The translations under genes and the position numbers were made by a program. A stretch of 64,000 nt of DNA, taken from the NCBI RefSeq assembly GCF_028595325.1, contig NZ_JAQQXR010000003.1, forward strand, positions 62,001 through 126,000, in the 5' to 3' direction. Source of the stretch: Janthinobacterium fluminis (GTDB taxonomy: Bacteria > Pseudomonadota > Gammaproteobacteria > Burkholderiales > Burkholderiaceae_D). Numbering within the stretch: the first letter of the stretch is position 1; each line of letters begins with the position of its first letter. The notes beneath the pieces are model-generated. The model had not been told where the DNA came from, ran no database searches, and saw only the letters and a program-made list of their open reading frames with translations. This document shows, piece after piece, positions 44,332 through 52,967 of this stretch.

Positions 44332-45285
44332 ATGTTGATCGGGGTGTTGTGCGCCCTCGGCGCCGGGCTGTTGTGGGGGCTGGTCTTCGTCGTGCCGCTG
44401 ATGCTGGGCGACTATCCGGGCATGGTGCTGTCCTTCGGCCGCTACGTCGCCTTCGGCCTGATCGCGCTGCTGCCGGCCTGGCTGGACCGCAAGCGCATGC
44501 GCGCGCTGTCGCGCGCCGACTGGCGGCGCGCGCTCAAGCTGGCCCTGATCGGCAACCTGCTGTATTACGCGATGCTGGCCAGCGCGATCCAGATGGCCGG
44601 TTCGCCGCTGCCGACCATGTTGATCGGCACGCTGCCGGTGGCCATCGCGGTCTTTTCCAACTGGAGCCCCGGCCATCCGTCAGAAAGCGTGGCCTGGAGC
44701 CGTTTGGCGCCGTCGCTGCTGATCATCCTCACCGGCCTGCTGCTGGTCAACGCCAGCGAGCTCGATGCCTTCCGCCAGGCCGGCGGACAGCGCAGCCTGG
44801 CCGATTATGTCGTCGGCTGCCTGCTGGCCGCCGGTGGCGTCGCCGCCTGGACCTGGTATCCGGTGATGAACGCCCGCCACCTGAAGGCGAATCCGCATAT
44901 CCATTCCGTCACCTGGGCCACGGCGCAGGGACTGGTGACGCTGCCGCTGGCCCTGCTCGGCCTGTTCGGCTATGGCGCCTACGCCAGCATCGGCCAGACC
45001 GGCTTCGACTTTCCGCTGGGGCCGCAGCCGCTGCGCTTCGTCGGCCTGATGCTGCTGGTGGGCCTGACGGCCTCCTGGCTCGGCACGCTGTTGTGGAATC
45101 AGGCCAGCCAGCGCCTGCCGACTTCGCTGGCCGGCCAGTTGATCGTCTTTGAAACCCTGTTCGCCCTGCTGTACGCCTTCATCCTGCGCGGCGCCCTGCC
45201 CGGCGCGGCCATCGCCGGCGGCATCGTGCTGCTGTGCGCCGGCGTGCTGCTGGGCGTGCGCGCCTTCCGCCACCAATTACATTGA
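44332..45285 (+). CDS. EamA/DMT-family transporter
   Basis: 317-aa ten-helix transporter with two EamA halves (LGAGLLWGLVFVVPLMLGDYPGMVLSFGRY; ASWLGTLLWNQASQRLPTSLAGQLIVFETLFALLYAFI). It has a loop of about 30 residues between halves. Substrate unknown. Placed downstream of the AraC-type regulator, which probably controls it. Confidence 0.88.
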   Translation: MLIGVLCALGAGLLWGLVFVVPLMLGDYPGMVLSFGRYVAFGLIALLPAWLDRKRMRALSRADWRRALKLALIGNLLYYAMLASAIQMAGSPLPTMLIGTLPVAIAVFSNWSPGHPSESVAWSRLAPSLLIILTGLLLVNASELDAFRQAGGQRSLADYVVGCLLAAGGVAAWTWYPVMNARHLKANPHIHSVTWATAQGLVTLPLALLGLFGYGAYASIGQTGFDFPLGPQPLRFVGLMLLVGLTASWLGTLLWNQASQRLPTSLAGQLIVFETLFALLYAFILRGALPGAAIAGGIVLLCAGVLLGVRAFRHQLH

Positions 45286-45427
45286 GCTATTGCCCAAAGG
45301 CATAAAACCGGGGTCCGTCCGGACTCCGGCGGCGGCAGGCGACATCGTCCCTGAAGCGGGCGCCGCCGCGCCCCCTCCTTCCCTCCCCCTCTTTCCGCCA
45401 GAAACCGCGCTTCCTCAGGAATCGTGC

Positions 45428-45455
45428 TTGACTTCGACCATCACACGCCTATACT
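45428..45455 (+). promoter_or_regulatory. Sigma-70 promoter before the RHH gene
   Basis: TTGACT (45428-45433), 16-bp spacer, TATACT (45450-45455). It precedes the ribbon-helix-helix gene at 45507 by about 45 bases of leader. Confidence 0.75.
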
Positions 45456-45476
45456 ACCATCCATACAGATGGTGGT
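45453..45476. promoter_or_regulatory. Palindromic operator overlapping the -10 element
   Basis: ACTACCATC and GATGGTGGT (8 of 9 complementary) flank a 6-nt spacer at 45453-45476, overlapping the TATACT element. Position and symmetry suggest autorepression by the ribbon-helix-helix protein encoded next. Confidence 0.65.
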
Positions 45477-45506
45477 TGGATGCCATAGAGCGTATTACGG
45501 AGACTT

Positions 45507-45920
45507 ATGAGCAAACTGGAAAGCAAACTAAAAGTCAGCGAATCAGAAAAAATCACGATTAACCTCGGTCCGATCGACCTGGGACAGATCGATTTATTGG
45601 TTCAGGAAGGGTTTTACTCGAACCGCACGGACCTGATCCGCACGGCGATCCGCAATCAGTTGAACACCCACGCCGACGTGGTCCGGCAAACTGTGGCGCG
45701 CAAGAGCCTCGTGTTGGGAATGCAGCATTATTCCCGCGAGGATCTGGAGGCGCTCCAGGCCGCCGGCCAGCGCCTGCAGATCCAGGTGCTCGGCCTGGCC
45801 AGCATCGCCAGCGACGTGTCGGTGGAACTGGCGCTGGCGACCATCGAATCGATCTTTGTATTGGGCGCCTTGCACGCAAGCGCCGTTGTAAAAGCCGCCT
45901 TGGCGGGACGAATTCACTAA
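45507..45920 (+). CDS. CopG-type ribbon-helix-helix transcriptional regulator
   Basis: 137-aa protein with an N-terminal RHH domain: KITINLGPIDLGQIDLLVQEGFYSNRTDLIRTAIRNQL. The beta-strand and GFYSNRTDLIR helix turn match CopG/NikR-like repressors. A C-terminal segment from about residue 60 is of unknown function; it is not the NikR ACT domain. The PHB-depolymerase-type esterase follows 51 bases later, so the pair probably forms a regulator-effector unit. The palindrome in the promoter suggests autoregulation. Confidence 0.85.
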   Translation: MSKLESKLKVSESEKITINLGPIDLGQIDLLVQEGFYSNRTDLIRTAIRNQLNTHADVVRQTVARKSLVLGMQHYSREDLEALQAAGQRLQIQVLGLASIASDVSVELALATIESIFVLGALHASAVVKAALAGRIH

Positions 45921-45971
45921 CGCGCAGAGCCGGCCTCTGTCTGCCTGAGCCTCGCGCGCACATTTGGAAAG

Positions 45972-47201
45972 ATGGCCATGAAAATCAATAAGCAATTTTT
46001 TGCGCAGCTGCGCGACGCCAGCAAGAAGCTGTTCGGCAAGGGCGGCGCGGCCGCCGCGACGATGCAGCAGGCGATGGCCGACGCGCAGGCGGCGCAGGCG
46101 CGCGGCATGCACGACATCAATCCGCCGCCGCGCGGCGCCTCGGCCAAGGCCGCGCCGCAGGCCGCCGAGGCGCCGCAACGCCAGCCGCAGACGCCGCAAC
46201 AGATGGCCCAGGAGTTCATGGCGCGCCTGGGCATGCCGCAGGGCACGGGCCAGAAGGGCTTCGACCTGCCCGCCTTCGACCTGAATTCCCTGGACCTGCC
46301 GGGCATGAGGAAACGGCGCCCGGCGGCGCCGCCGCCCGAGCTGGCGCCGGGCGCCCAATTCGTCGGCGGCTCCTTCCGCAACCACGCCGGCGGCCGCGAC
46401 TACAAGCTGTACATCCCCAGCAGCTTCCACGGCCAGGCCATGCCGCTGCTGGTGATGCTGCACGGCTGCACCCAGAACCCCGACGATTTCGCCAACGGCA
46501 CGCGGATGAACGCGGTGGCCGAGGAGAAGCAGTGCTTCGTCGTGTATCCGGCGCAGGCCAAGAGCGCCAACAATTCGCGCTGCTGGAACTGGTTCAACGC
46601 CCTCGACCAGCAGCGCGGCCAGGGCGAGCCCTCGATCATCGCCGGCATCGCCCAGCAGGTCATCGACAAGTATCCGGTCGACCGGCGCCAGGTGTATGTC
46701 GCCGGGCTGTCGGCCGGCGGCGCGATGGCGGTCATCGTCGGCGCGCTGTATCCGGAGCTGTTCGCGGCGGTCGGCGTGCATTCCGGCCTGCCTTTCGCCT
46801 CGGCCCAGGACCTGCCGTCGGCGCTGGCGGCGATGAAGGGCGGCGCCAGCGCCAGCCGCAAGGCGCCGGCCGGCGGCGTGCCCATCATCGTGTTCCACGG
46901 CGACCGCGACACCACCGTCAATCCGCGCAACGGCGAGGAAGTGATGGCGCAGGGCTTGCGCAGCCAGGAGCACGGCGCCGCGGCGGCGGCCTCGATCGAT
47001 TCGGGCAGCGTGCCGAACGGCCACCGCTACACCCGCACCACGCACCGCCACCCGGACGGTTCGCCGCTGGGCGAGCATTGGGTGATCCACGGCGCCGGCC
47101 ACGCCTGGTCGGGCGGCAGCGACAGCGGCAGTTACACCGACGCCAGGGGGCCGGACGCGAGCCGCGAGATGATGCGGTTTTTCGAGACGGTGGGGCCGTA
47201 A
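45972..47201 (+). CDS. PHB depolymerase family esterase
   Basis: 409-aa esterase: catalytic serine in GLSAGGAMA, LLVMLHGCTQNPDDFANGTRMN oxyanion region, FHGDRDTTVNP with catalytic Asp and GAGHAWSGG with catalytic His. An N-terminal alanine/glutamine/proline-rich low-complexity region of about 100 residues precedes the catalytic domain and no signal peptide is evident, so it may be intracellular or atypically secreted. Substrate: short-chain PHA or other esters. ATG 45972 or 45978. Confidence 0.88.
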   Translation: MAMKINKQFFAQLRDASKKLFGKGGAAAATMQQAMADAQAAQARGMHDINPPPRGASAKAAPQAAEAPQRQPQTPQQMAQEFMARLGMPQGTGQKGFDLPAFDLNSLDLPGMRKRRPAAPPPELAPGAQFVGGSFRNHAGGRDYKLYIPSSFHGQAMPLLVMLHGCTQNPDDFANGTRMNAVAEEKQCFVVYPAQAKSANNSRCWNWFNALDQQRGQGEPSIIAGIAQQVIDKYPVDRRQVYVAGLSAGGAMAVIVGALYPELFAAVGVHSGLPFASAQDLPSALAAMKGGASASRKAPAGGVPIIVFHGDRDTTVNPRNGEEVMAQGLRSQEHGAAAAASIDSGSVPNGHRYTRTTHRHPDGSPLGEHWVIHGAGHAWSGGSDSGSYTDARGPDASREMMRFFETVGP

Positions 47202-47209
47202 GGCCGGGG

Positions 47210-47500
47210 TCAGGCCCGCGGCGCCGCCGCCCCGCCGCGCTCGAAGCGCCACTTCATGATCAGCACGCTGGAGGCCAGCACCAGCGTCGCGCCGTTGGCG
47301 GCGACCACCGGCCAGGCGTCTATCATCAGGCCGTAGCACAGCCACAGGAAGACGCCGAAGGTCATGATCAGATACATGCTGAGCGAGACGCCCTGGGCCT
47401 GGCGTTCGCGCCACACCAGCCGCACTTGCGGGATGAAGGAGCAGGTGGTGCAGGCCGCGGCCGCAAATCCAAGGTATTCCACTGCGCTAGACATCGGCAT
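47210..47500 (-). CDS. SemiSWEET-type PQ-loop transporter
   Basis: 96-aa, three-helix protein with the PQ-loop motif SFIPQVRLVW and MYLIMTFGVFLWLCYGL. SemiSWEETs are dimeric sugar facilitators; the ligand here is unknown. Start ATG at 47500 or 47494. It is convergent with the esterase gene. Confidence 0.85.
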   Translation of the reverse strand: MPMSSAVEYLGFAAAACTTCSFIPQVRLVWRERQAQGVSLSMYLIMTFGVFLWLCYGLMIDAWPVVAANGATLVLASSVLIMKWRFERGGAAAPRA

Positions 47501-47542
47501 CTTTCGTAGAGGGAGGGGCGGCCGGCGGCCGCCCAGGCTATT

Positions 47543-48685
47543 TTATTTGATAAACAACTCCATTCTTTCACGTTTTTTGCCCATGTCGCCGTCGCCGTCG
47601 GCGTAGCGCCGCGCGATGGCGCGGAATTCGTCCTCGATGGCCAGGAAGGCGTCGACCATGTCGGCGTCGAAGTGGCTGCCGCGCCCCTCGCTGATGATGG
47701 CCACCGCCTGTTCGTGCGTCATGCCCTCTTTGTAGACGCGCCGGCTGATCAGCGCGTCGTAGACGTCGGCCACCGCCATCAGCCGCGCCGAGATCGGAAT
47801 CGCGTCGCCGGCCAGCCCCTGCGGATAGCCGCTGCCGTCCCATTTCTCCTGGTGGCCGTAGGCGATCTCCTTGGCGTACTTGAGGAAGTCGACCTCGATG
47901 CCCAGCTCGCGCTCGGCCGCCAGGATGGCGTCGCGCCCCAGGGTGGTGTGGGTCTTCATGATTTCCATCTCGTGCGGCTCGAACGGCCCCGGTTTCAGCA
48001 GGATGTGGTCGGGGATGCCGATCTTGCCGATGTCGTGCAGCGGCGCCGATTTGAACAGCAGCTCGATGGTCTTGTCGGTCAGGAAGCCGCTGAAGCGCGG
48101 ATGCCCGCGCAGCTTCTCGGCCAGCGCCTTGACGTAGTGCGAGGTGCGGCGGATGTGGTTGCCCGTCTCGCTGTCGCGCGTCTCGGCCAGCGAGGCCATC
48201 GCGTGGATCGTCACGTCCTGCAGCGCGGCGATTTCGCGCACGCGCAGCTCGACTTCGGTTTCCAGGAAGTGGTTCTGGTCGCGCAGGAAGTCGTGCACGC
48301 GCTTCATCGCCAGCTGGGTCTTGATGCGCGCCAGCACGATGGGCGCCGAGATCGGCTTGGTGATGTAGTCGACCGCGCCCAGCGACAGGCCAAGCTGCTC
48401 GTCGGCCACCTCGCTCATCGCCGTCACGAAAATGACGGGGATGTCGCGCGTGGCCGCGCCGGCCTTGAGCGCCTGGCACACCTCGTAGCCGCTCATGCCC
48501 GGCATCATGATGTCGAGCAGGATCAGGTCGGGCGGCTCGGCGCCGTTGGCGATCTTCAGGGCGCGCTCGCCGTTGACGGCGATCTTGGTGCGGTAGTCGT
48601 TTTCCAGCACGGCGCACAGCAGCTCGATGTTGTCCGGCGTGTCGTCGACGACCAGGATGGTCGGTTTGGCATAGGGCTGTTGCAT
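47543..48685 (-). CDS. HD-GYP response regulator (c-di-GMP phosphodiesterase)
   Basis: 380-aa: receiver domain (acidic pocket D14/D15, phospho-acceptor D58, DYITKP) and HD-GYP domain (PLHDIGKIGIPDHILLKPG, HQEKWDGSGYP). The HHExxDGxGYP motif reads HQEKWDGSGYP. It degrades c-di-GMP to GMP. ATG 48685 has GAAGGA six bases upstream; a GTG at 48703 overlaps the kinase stop (GTGA). It is translationally linked to the upstream hybrid kinase and is its likely partner. Confidence 0.93.
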   Translation of the reverse strand: MQQPYAKPTILVVDDTPDNIELLCAVLENDYRTKIAVNGERALKIANGAEPPDLILLDIMMPGMSGYEVCQALKAGAATRDIPVIFVTAMSEVADEQLGLSLGAVDYITKPISAPIVLARIKTQLAMKRVHDFLRDQNHFLETEVELRVREIAALQDVTIHAMASLAETRDSETGNHIRRTSHYVKALAEKLRGHPRFSGFLTDKTIELLFKSAPLHDIGKIGIPDHILLKPGPFEPHEMEIMKTHTTLGRDAILAAERELGIEVDFLKYAKEIAYGHQEKWDGSGYPQGLAGDAIPISARLMAVADVYDALISRRVYKEGMTHEQAVAIISEGRGSHFDADMVDAFLAIEDEFRAIARRYADGDGDMGKKRERMELFIK

Positions 48686-48699
48686 CGCCTGTCCTTCGC

Positions 48700-51600
48700 T
48701 CACAGTGTCACCTCCAGCGCCGCGGCCGCCTCGTGCAACTGCGCCAGCGCTCCCTCGAAATCGTATTGCCCGAGCAGGCGGCGCAACTGGCGCGCCTGCT
48801 CGGCCTGGCCGGCCGCCGTCAGCATCGCGCAGATCTGCTCGACCTGCTTGAGCGCCGCCGCGTCGTCCTGGCCCAGCAGCGCCGCCAGCGCGCGCATGGC
48901 CTCGCCCAGGCGGGCCAGTTCGGCGGCGCTGGCCGGCGCCATCTCGGCCTGCGGCGGCGCCGCCTTGTCGTCGAGCGCCTGGACGATGCCGGGCAGCAGG
49001 CGCTGCAGTTCCTGCGAGGTCGCCGCCAGCGCCAGTTCCAGCGCCTCGCCGGCGCCGTGCGCCAGCAGATGCTCGACCGCCGCGGCGCTGTCGGCCAGGG
49101 CGACGGCGCCGATGTTGCCGGCCAGGCCCTTCAGCGTGTGCGCCTCGCGCGTGGCCGTCTCCAGGTCGTTGTTGTCGATCGCGGCGCCGATGCGCGCGAT
49201 CGCCTCGGCCTGGGTCGCGGCGAAGCGCTCCAGCAATTTTCGCATCAATTGGAGATTGCCGCCGATGCGCCGCAGCGCCGCCTCCATGCGCAGGCCGGCG
49301 ATGGCCGGCAACGCCTCGCCGACGCGCGCCTCCGGCGCCGCCGCCGCCGCCTCCTCCTGCGGATGCTTGGGCGCGATCCAGCGCGCCAGCGTCGAAAACA
49401 GCTGCGCCACGTCGATCGGCTTGGCGATGAAGTCGTCCATACCGGCCTCCAGGCATTTCTCCTTGTCGCCGACCATGGCGTTGGCCGTCATGGCGATCAC
49501 CGGCAGGCGGGCGTGGCGGGCGTTCTCGCGCAGCTTGCGGGTGGCGTCGTAGCCGTCCATCACCGGCATCTGGCAGTCCATCAGCACGCCGTCGTAGTCG
49601 TTGACGGCGATCTTCGCCAGCGCCATCGCGCCATTGCTGGCGATGTCGACGCGCACGCCGGCGTCGCTGAGGATCTGCTGCGCCACCTCCTGGTTCACCT
49701 CGTTGTCCTCGACCAGCAGCAGCCAGGCGCCGCGCACGGACAGTTCGGCGGCCCGGTAGTCGGTCTGGCGGCGCGATTTGCGGCAGTTGCCCAGGTCGCG
49801 GCCGAACACCAGCGAGATGCTGTCGAGCAGGGTGGAGGCGCTGACCGGCTTGTTCAGCAGGCCGTCGATCTGCTGGGCGCGCAGCTCGTCGAGCAGCACC
49901 TCGCGGGCGTAGGCGGTGACGACGATGACCTTGGGCGCGTCGGCGCCGGCGCTGGCGCGGATCGCGGCGCTGGCCTCCAGCCCGCTCATGCCCGGCATTT
50001 GCCAGTCCATCAGCACCAGGCCGTAGGGCCGGCCCTCGTCGCGGGCGCGGGCCAGCGCCTGCAGCGCCTGGGCGCCGCCGGCGACGGCGGCGGCGTCGAA
50101 ATGCAGCGCCGCCAGCATGCCGAGGAAGATGCCGCGGGCGCTGGCGTTGTCGTCGACCACCAGCACGCGCAGGCCCGACAGGTCGGCCGCCGTGCCGTCG
50201 GCCGGGTGCGGCAGCTCGGCCAGGTCGAAGCGGGCCGTGAAGAAGAAGGTGCTGCCGACGCCGGCCGCGCTCTCCAGGCCGATCTCGCCGTCCATCATCT
50301 CCACCAGGCGCTTGCTGATGGTCAGCCCCAGGCCGGTGCCGCCGTGGTGGCGCGTGGTCGAGGTGTCGGCCTGGGTGAAGGCCTGGAACAGCTTGTCGCG
50401 CTGGGCCGGATTCAGGCCGATGCCGGTGTCGCGCACCTCGACGCGCAGCCAGGCCGACTGGGCGTCCCGGCGCAGCAGGCGGATGCTGACGACGATCTCG
50501 CCGCGCTCGGTGAACTTGATGGCGTTGTTGGTCAGGTTGATCATCACCTGGCCCAGCCGCAGCGGATCGCCGCGCAGCGCCACCGGCACGTCGGCGGCGA
50601 CGTCGAACAGCAGCTCCAGGCCCTTGTCCTGGGCGCGGATGATGGACAGGTCGGCGATCTGCGCCATCACGTCCTCCAGGTAGAAGTCGACGTTCTCGAA
50701 CTCCATCTTGCCGGCCTCGATCTTCGAGAAGTCGAGGATGTCGTCAATGATGATGAGCAGGTTCTTCGACGCCGATTCGACCTTTTCCAGGTAGTTGCGC
50801 TGCTTCGCCGTCAGGTCCGTCTGCAGCGCCAGGTGGGTCATGCCGATGATGCCGTTCATCGGCGTGCGGATTTCGTGCGACATGTTGGCCAGGAAGTCGG
50901 ACTTCATCTTGGTGGCGTCCTCGGCCACCTCGACGGCGTGGCGCAACTGCTGTTCGGCGGCCAGGCTGGCGCTCATGTTTTTCAGCGCCTGCAGCAGCTC
51001 GCCCGTCTCGTCGCGCGAGCTGATCTCGATCACCGAGCTGAGGTCGCCGTTGGCGACCCGGGTGGCGATGGCGATGGCCTCGTCGAGCGGGCGGGTGATC
51101 GAACGGGCCGACATGGCGAAGGCCGTGCCGACCAGCACGGCGGCCAGGCCGATGCCCGTCATCAGCAGCAGCGAGGCGTTGATGTCGGCGCGCATCCGCG
51201 CCGCGCCGGCCTGCACCTGGCGCTGCTGGTAGTCGTCGAGCACGCGGATCTGCGCCAGCAGGCGCTCCAGCGCCGGCAGCGCCATGCTCTTCATCTTCGC
51301 CTCGGCGCCGGCGCGGTCGTCCTCCTCGACCAGGTCGGCCACGGCGATGAAGGTGCTGTAGTAGTCGGCGCGGGCGCGCTTGACCGCGGCTATCATGCGC
51401 CGCGCCTCGGGGCTGGCGTCGAGCCGGGCCAGCTTGTCCAGCTCGGCGTCGATGCTGCGCTTGATCGCGTCGATGCGGGTGTAGCCGTCGATGCGCTGGG
51501 CCAGCTTGGTCTGGATGATCAGGCTGACGATGCGCGTGGCCGCCTCGTGCGATTGGGTGTTGATGCTGTTGATCGCCGCCGCCGCCGCCCAGTCGTCGCG

Positions 51601-51735
51601 CAGGCGGTGGTCGTTTTCGGCGCGGATCGCGTAGATCCGGCTCACCGAAATGAGGATCACGCTCATCATCAACAAGATCAGGATCGCGTAACCGGCGTTG
51701 ATGCGGACGCTGATCCGGATATCCCTAAAACGCAT
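48700..51735 (-). CDS. Hybrid sensor histidine kinase with 4HB sensor, two receivers and Hpt
   Basis: 1011-aa phosphorelay kinase. Order: transmembrane segment about 15-35, a chemoreceptor-like four-helix-bundle periplasmic domain, second transmembrane about 190-210, HAMP, HisKA (phospho-His 287 in MSHEIRTPMNG), HATPase (NLTNNAIKF, TGIGL, GGTGLGLTI), receiver 1 (D577), receiver 2 (D720) and Hpt (H866 in AHTLKGLAGN). All relay residues are present. The ATG at 51735 follows GAGGGGA. Its GTGA overlap with the HD-GYP regulator gene shows they are coupled. Confidence 0.94.
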   Translation of the reverse strand: MRFRDIRISVRINAGYAILILLMMSVILISVSRIYAIRAENDHRLRDDWAAAAAINSINTQSHEAATRIVSLIIQTKLAQRIDGYTRIDAIKRSIDAELDKLARLDASPEARRMIAAVKRARADYYSTFIAVADLVEEDDRAGAEAKMKSMALPALERLLAQIRVLDDYQQRQVQAGAARMRADINASLLLMTGIGLAAVLVGTAFAMSARSITRPLDEAIAIATRVANGDLSSVIEISSRDETGELLQALKNMSASLAAEQQLRHAVEVAEDATKMKSDFLANMSHEIRTPMNGIIGMTHLALQTDLTAKQRNYLEKVESASKNLLIIIDDILDFSKIEAGKMEFENVDFYLEDVMAQIADLSIIRAQDKGLELLFDVAADVPVALRGDPLRLGQVMINLTNNAIKFTERGEIVVSIRLLRRDAQSAWLRVEVRDTGIGLNPAQRDKLFQAFTQADTSTTRHHGGTGLGLTISKRLVEMMDGEIGLESAAGVGSTFFFTARFDLAELPHPADGTAADLSGLRVLVVDDNASARGIFLGMLAALHFDAAAVAGGAQALQALARARDEGRPYGLVLMDWQMPGMSGLEASAAIRASAGADAPKVIVVTAYAREVLLDELRAQQIDGLLNKPVSASTLLDSISLVFGRDLGNCRKSRRQTDYRAAELSVRGAWLLLVEDNEVNQEVAQQILSDAGVRVDIASNGAMALAKIAVNDYDGVLMDCQMPVMDGYDATRKLRENARHARLPVIAMTANAMVGDKEKCLEAGMDDFIAKPIDVAQLFSTLARWIAPKHPQEEAAAAAPEARVGEALPAIAGLRMEAALRRIGGNLQLMRKLLERFAATQAEAIARIGAAIDNNDLETATREAHTLKGLAGNIGAVALADSAAAVEHLLAHGAGEALELALAATSQELQRLLPGIVQALDDKAAPPQAEMAPASAAELARLGEAMRALAALLGQDDAAALKQVEQICAMLTAAGQAEQARQLRRLLGQYDFEGALAQLHEAAAALEVTL

Positions 51736-51826
51736 TCTAATTCCCCTCGGAAACATTTAAATACGGAGTCTGAGGCGAAGCGCGCGCTTGAGGCAAGGAA
51801 AATTTGCGTTTGCGGGGTGCGGCCGG

Positions 51827-52021
51827 CTATTCCGCGGCGGGCGCGGGCGCCGTCTGGGCGGCGATATGGCGCCGCAGGCAGTCGGGGCACCAGCAGGCGC
51901 CGCCCGGCGCGGCCGGCAGCGCCACCACCGGCGGCAGCGCCGTGCACCAGCACGGCTCGGCGGCGCCGGGGTCGGCCATCGCGCAGCCGAAGGCGGCGCC
52001 GCAGCGGCCGCAAATGCTCAT
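51827..52021 (-). CDS. Cysteine-rich CWC family protein
   Basis: 64-aa small cysteine-rich protein (CGRCGAAFGC, CWC twice, CWCPDC), fitting the CWC family. It probably binds a metal ion. Its ATG overlaps the stop of the zf-HC2 gene (ATGA), so it is the third gene of the sigma/anti-sigma operon. Function unknown. Confidence 0.85.
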   Translation of the reverse strand: MSICGRCGAAFGCAMADPGAAEPCWCTALPPVVALPAAPGGACWCPDCLRRHIAAQTAPAPAAE

Positions 52022-52242
52022 GGCCGCTCGCGCCCGGGCGCGCCGGCGTCGGGCGGGAAGCTGCGCATGGCGCGGCGCAGCAGGCCCATTTGCCCGTTGA
52101 AGCGGGTGCAGGCGCCGCACACCATCAGGTGCAGGCGCATGCGGATGCGCTCGACCGTGGAAAGCTCGCGGTCCATGCCCTCGGAAACGAGGCGGTGCAC
52201 TTCCCTGCAGGTCGGTTTCAGGCCGCGCGGTTTTTTTTGCAT
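52018..52242 (-). CDS. zf-HC2 anti-sigma factor-like protein
   Basis: 74-aa (from 52242) zinc-type anti-sigma factor: CREVHRLVSEGMDRELSTVERIRMRLHLMVCGAC shows the H-x3-C-x2-C pattern of ZAS domains. There is no membrane segment, so it would act in the cytosol, perhaps redox-sensitively. An ATG at 52266 overlaps the sigma stop (ATGA); the AGAGAGG site favours 52242. It should inhibit the sigma factor next to it. Confidence 0.85.
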   Translation of the reverse strand: MQKKPRGLKPTCREVHRLVSEGMDRELSTVERIRMRLHLMVCGACTRFNGQMGLLRRAMRSFPPDAGAPGRERP

Positions 52243-52262
52243 ATTCATACCCTCTCTGGACT

Positions 52263-52853
52263 TCATGGCGCAATCAAGGGGCGGACTTGGCGGCCGCCGA
52301 ACCAGTTCAAATCGAGGCACTCGCGCAAACGCATGCGCGCCCGGTACAGCAGCACCCAGGCATTAGACGCGCTGATACACAATTCCTTACAAATTTCTTC
52401 GGTTTCCAGTTCCAGCCACTCGCGCATCATGAAGATGCGCGCCGTCTTCGCCGGCAGCTTCTCCAGGCACGCTTCCAGCACGGCAAAGAAATCTTTCTGC
52501 TCCAGCGTGCGTTCGGGATCGCCCCACTGCAGCGGCATCGCCTGGGTGTGGCCGTCGGCGCTGAACAGGGCGTCGATGGCCTCGTCCTCGGACTGCTCCT
52601 CGCGCGCGTCGATCTGCCGCTCGCGCGTGCACTTGCGCAGGTTGTCGATGATCTTGAACTTCAGGATGCCCGTCACATAGGTGCGCAGCGAGGACTGGCC
52701 GGCGTAGCGGCCGGGCTGCTCCAGCACGGCGATCAGGGCGTCCTGGACGGCGTCTTCGGCCAGCGCTTCGTTGCGTAATTGCAATAGCGCGAAACGCACG
52801 AGCAGGGGGCGCATGGCTTCCAGCTGGCGGTGAAGGTCGTTGTCGGTGCTCAT
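52263..52853 (-). CDS. RNA polymerase sigma-70 family (ECF-type) sigma factor
   Basis: 196-aa sigma factor with region 2 (RPLLVRFALLQLRNEALAEDAVQDALIAVLEQPGRYAGQSSLRTYVTGILKFKIIDNLRK) and region 4 (LPAKTARIFMMREWLELETEEICKELCISASNAWVLLYRARMRLRECL). Directed to a specific stress regulon; its own promoter may be part of it. It is the first gene of the sigma/zf-HC2/CWC operon, directly divergent from argB. Confidence 0.9.
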   Translation of the reverse strand: MSTDNDLHRQLEAMRPLLVRFALLQLRNEALAEDAVQDALIAVLEQPGRYAGQSSLRTYVTGILKFKIIDNLRKCTRERQIDAREEQSEDEAIDALFSADGHTQAMPLQWGDPERTLEQKDFFAVLEACLEKLPAKTARIFMMREWLELETEEICKELCISASNAWVLLYRARMRLRECLDLNWFGGRQVRPLIAP

Positions 52854-52967
52854 ATCGGCCCAGACTAAAGGATAGCCGCAGAATTTACAACAAGATGGCC
52901 CTATAATGCATCCTAAGATTTGCATCTTCCCTGTAAAATTCGCCAAAATATATTTTCCGGACCCGCC

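Noticed and set aside
47203-47225. Possible fourth copy of the inverted-repeat element (GGGGTCAGG)
   Set aside because: Only the first nine bases match; the core with GTCTAGAC and the second arm are missing.
48733-52680. Very long open frame (over 1,300 codons) on the plus strand
   Set aside because: It is a shadow of the hybrid kinase and sigma genes; the translation is Gly/Arg/Gln-rich and shows no domain.
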